A stretch of 37,152 nt of DNA from Bacillus sp. ISL-37 (lineage in GTDB: Bacteria > Bacillota > Bacilli > Bacillales > Cytobacillaceae). A program made the position numbers and the translations under genes. The stretch spans positions 1-37,152 of the forward strand of contig NZ_JAGGQL010000017.1 in NCBI RefSeq assembly GCF_018613315.1, read 5' to 3'. Positions 37,035 through 37,152 of the stretch are shown one piece after another. The notes beneath the pieces were generated by a model. That model worked only from the letters and a program-made list of their open reading frames with translations, ran no database searches and was not told where the DNA came from. Positions within the stretch are counted from its first letter, which is position 1. Every line of letters begins with the position of its first letter.

Positions 37035-37152
37035 CCCGAAAAATGGTGAGGAAGTGAATTTTGGTAAAAGGAGAGTCGTTGCGTTACTCGAAAAACAGCG
37101 AGAGAGTAAATTTGGGTAAAACAGAGTGTCTGCAATGCCCGAAAATGCACAA
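37035..37152. repeat. Tandem array, ~52-bp period (array 3), cut by the window end
   Basis: Units start CCCGAAAAATG (37035), CTCGAAAAACAG (37087) and CCCGAAAATG (37138), intervals 52 and 51. Shared inner words are GAGAGTAAATTTGGGTAAAA versus GGAAGTGAATTTTGGTAAAA. The array continues past the end of the window. Confidence 0.7.

Overview
This window is chromosomal DNA from a spore-forming member of the Bacillaceae. Its gene order matches the origin-proximal region of Bacillus subtilis from the end of an rRNA operon to yabR: csfB, yaaO, tmk, darA, yaaR, holB, ricT, yabA, trmN6, rsmI, abrB(-), metS, tatD, yabE, rnmV, rsmA, yabG, veg, sspF, ispE, purR, ridA, spoVG, glmU, prs, ctc, pth, fin, mfd, spoVT, yabM, yabN, rqcP, yabP, yabQ, divIC, yabR. 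The genus cannot be fixed from sequence alone. Compared with B. subtilis (recalled gene order), xpaC-yaaN (between csfB and yaaO) and yazA (between trmN6 and rsmI) are absent. I saw no phage, CRISPR array, tRNA or transposase gene.

Layout. The first 14 bases are the 3' end of a 5S rRNA, followed by its terminator. From 0.5 to 8.2 kb are an anti-sigma factor, a PLP decarboxylase, dTMP kinase, the c-di-AMP receptor DarA, the clamp-loader subunit HolB, the RNA-processing factor RicT, the replication-initiation inhibitor YabA and two methyltransferases. abrB is the only gene on the minus strand; its leader carries paired Spo0A boxes. From 9.6 to 16 kb are metS, tatD, a cell-wall protein and the 5S maturase/KsgA pair. 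From 16 to 25 kb are sporulation genes (yabG, sspF, spoVG) mixed with isoprenoid, purine, PRPP and UDP-GlcNAc genes. From 25 to 37 kb are translation quality control (pth, rqcP), transcription-coupled repair (mfd), forespore regulators (fin, spoVT), spore-coat proteins (yabP, yabQ) and division (divIC).

Promoters for many sigma factors can be read: sigma-F (csfB, probably fin), sigma-G (spoVT, sspF), sigma-K (yabG), sigma-H (spoVG), sigma-B (ctc), an ECF-type promoter antisense to yabE, and strong sigma-A promoters (veg, yabE, yabR, glmU, abrB). A pair of PurBoxes sits at the purR promoter.

The genes are conventional; the unusual content is between them. (1) Six copies of a 133-183 bp MITE-like element share the end GGCTSTTTTCG; several have 8-9 bp target duplications, and three sit at or just after a terminator U-tract. 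(2) Three tandem arrays of unrelated sequence share a period of about 52 bp. (3) Three degenerate AT-rich arrays have a period of about 20.5 bp. (4) A GC-rich repeat occurs four times, three copies sharing an identical 20-mer. (5) A second cluster of Spo0A boxes lies ahead of an orphan terminator between abrB and metS, suggesting an unannotated Spo0A-controlled RNA.
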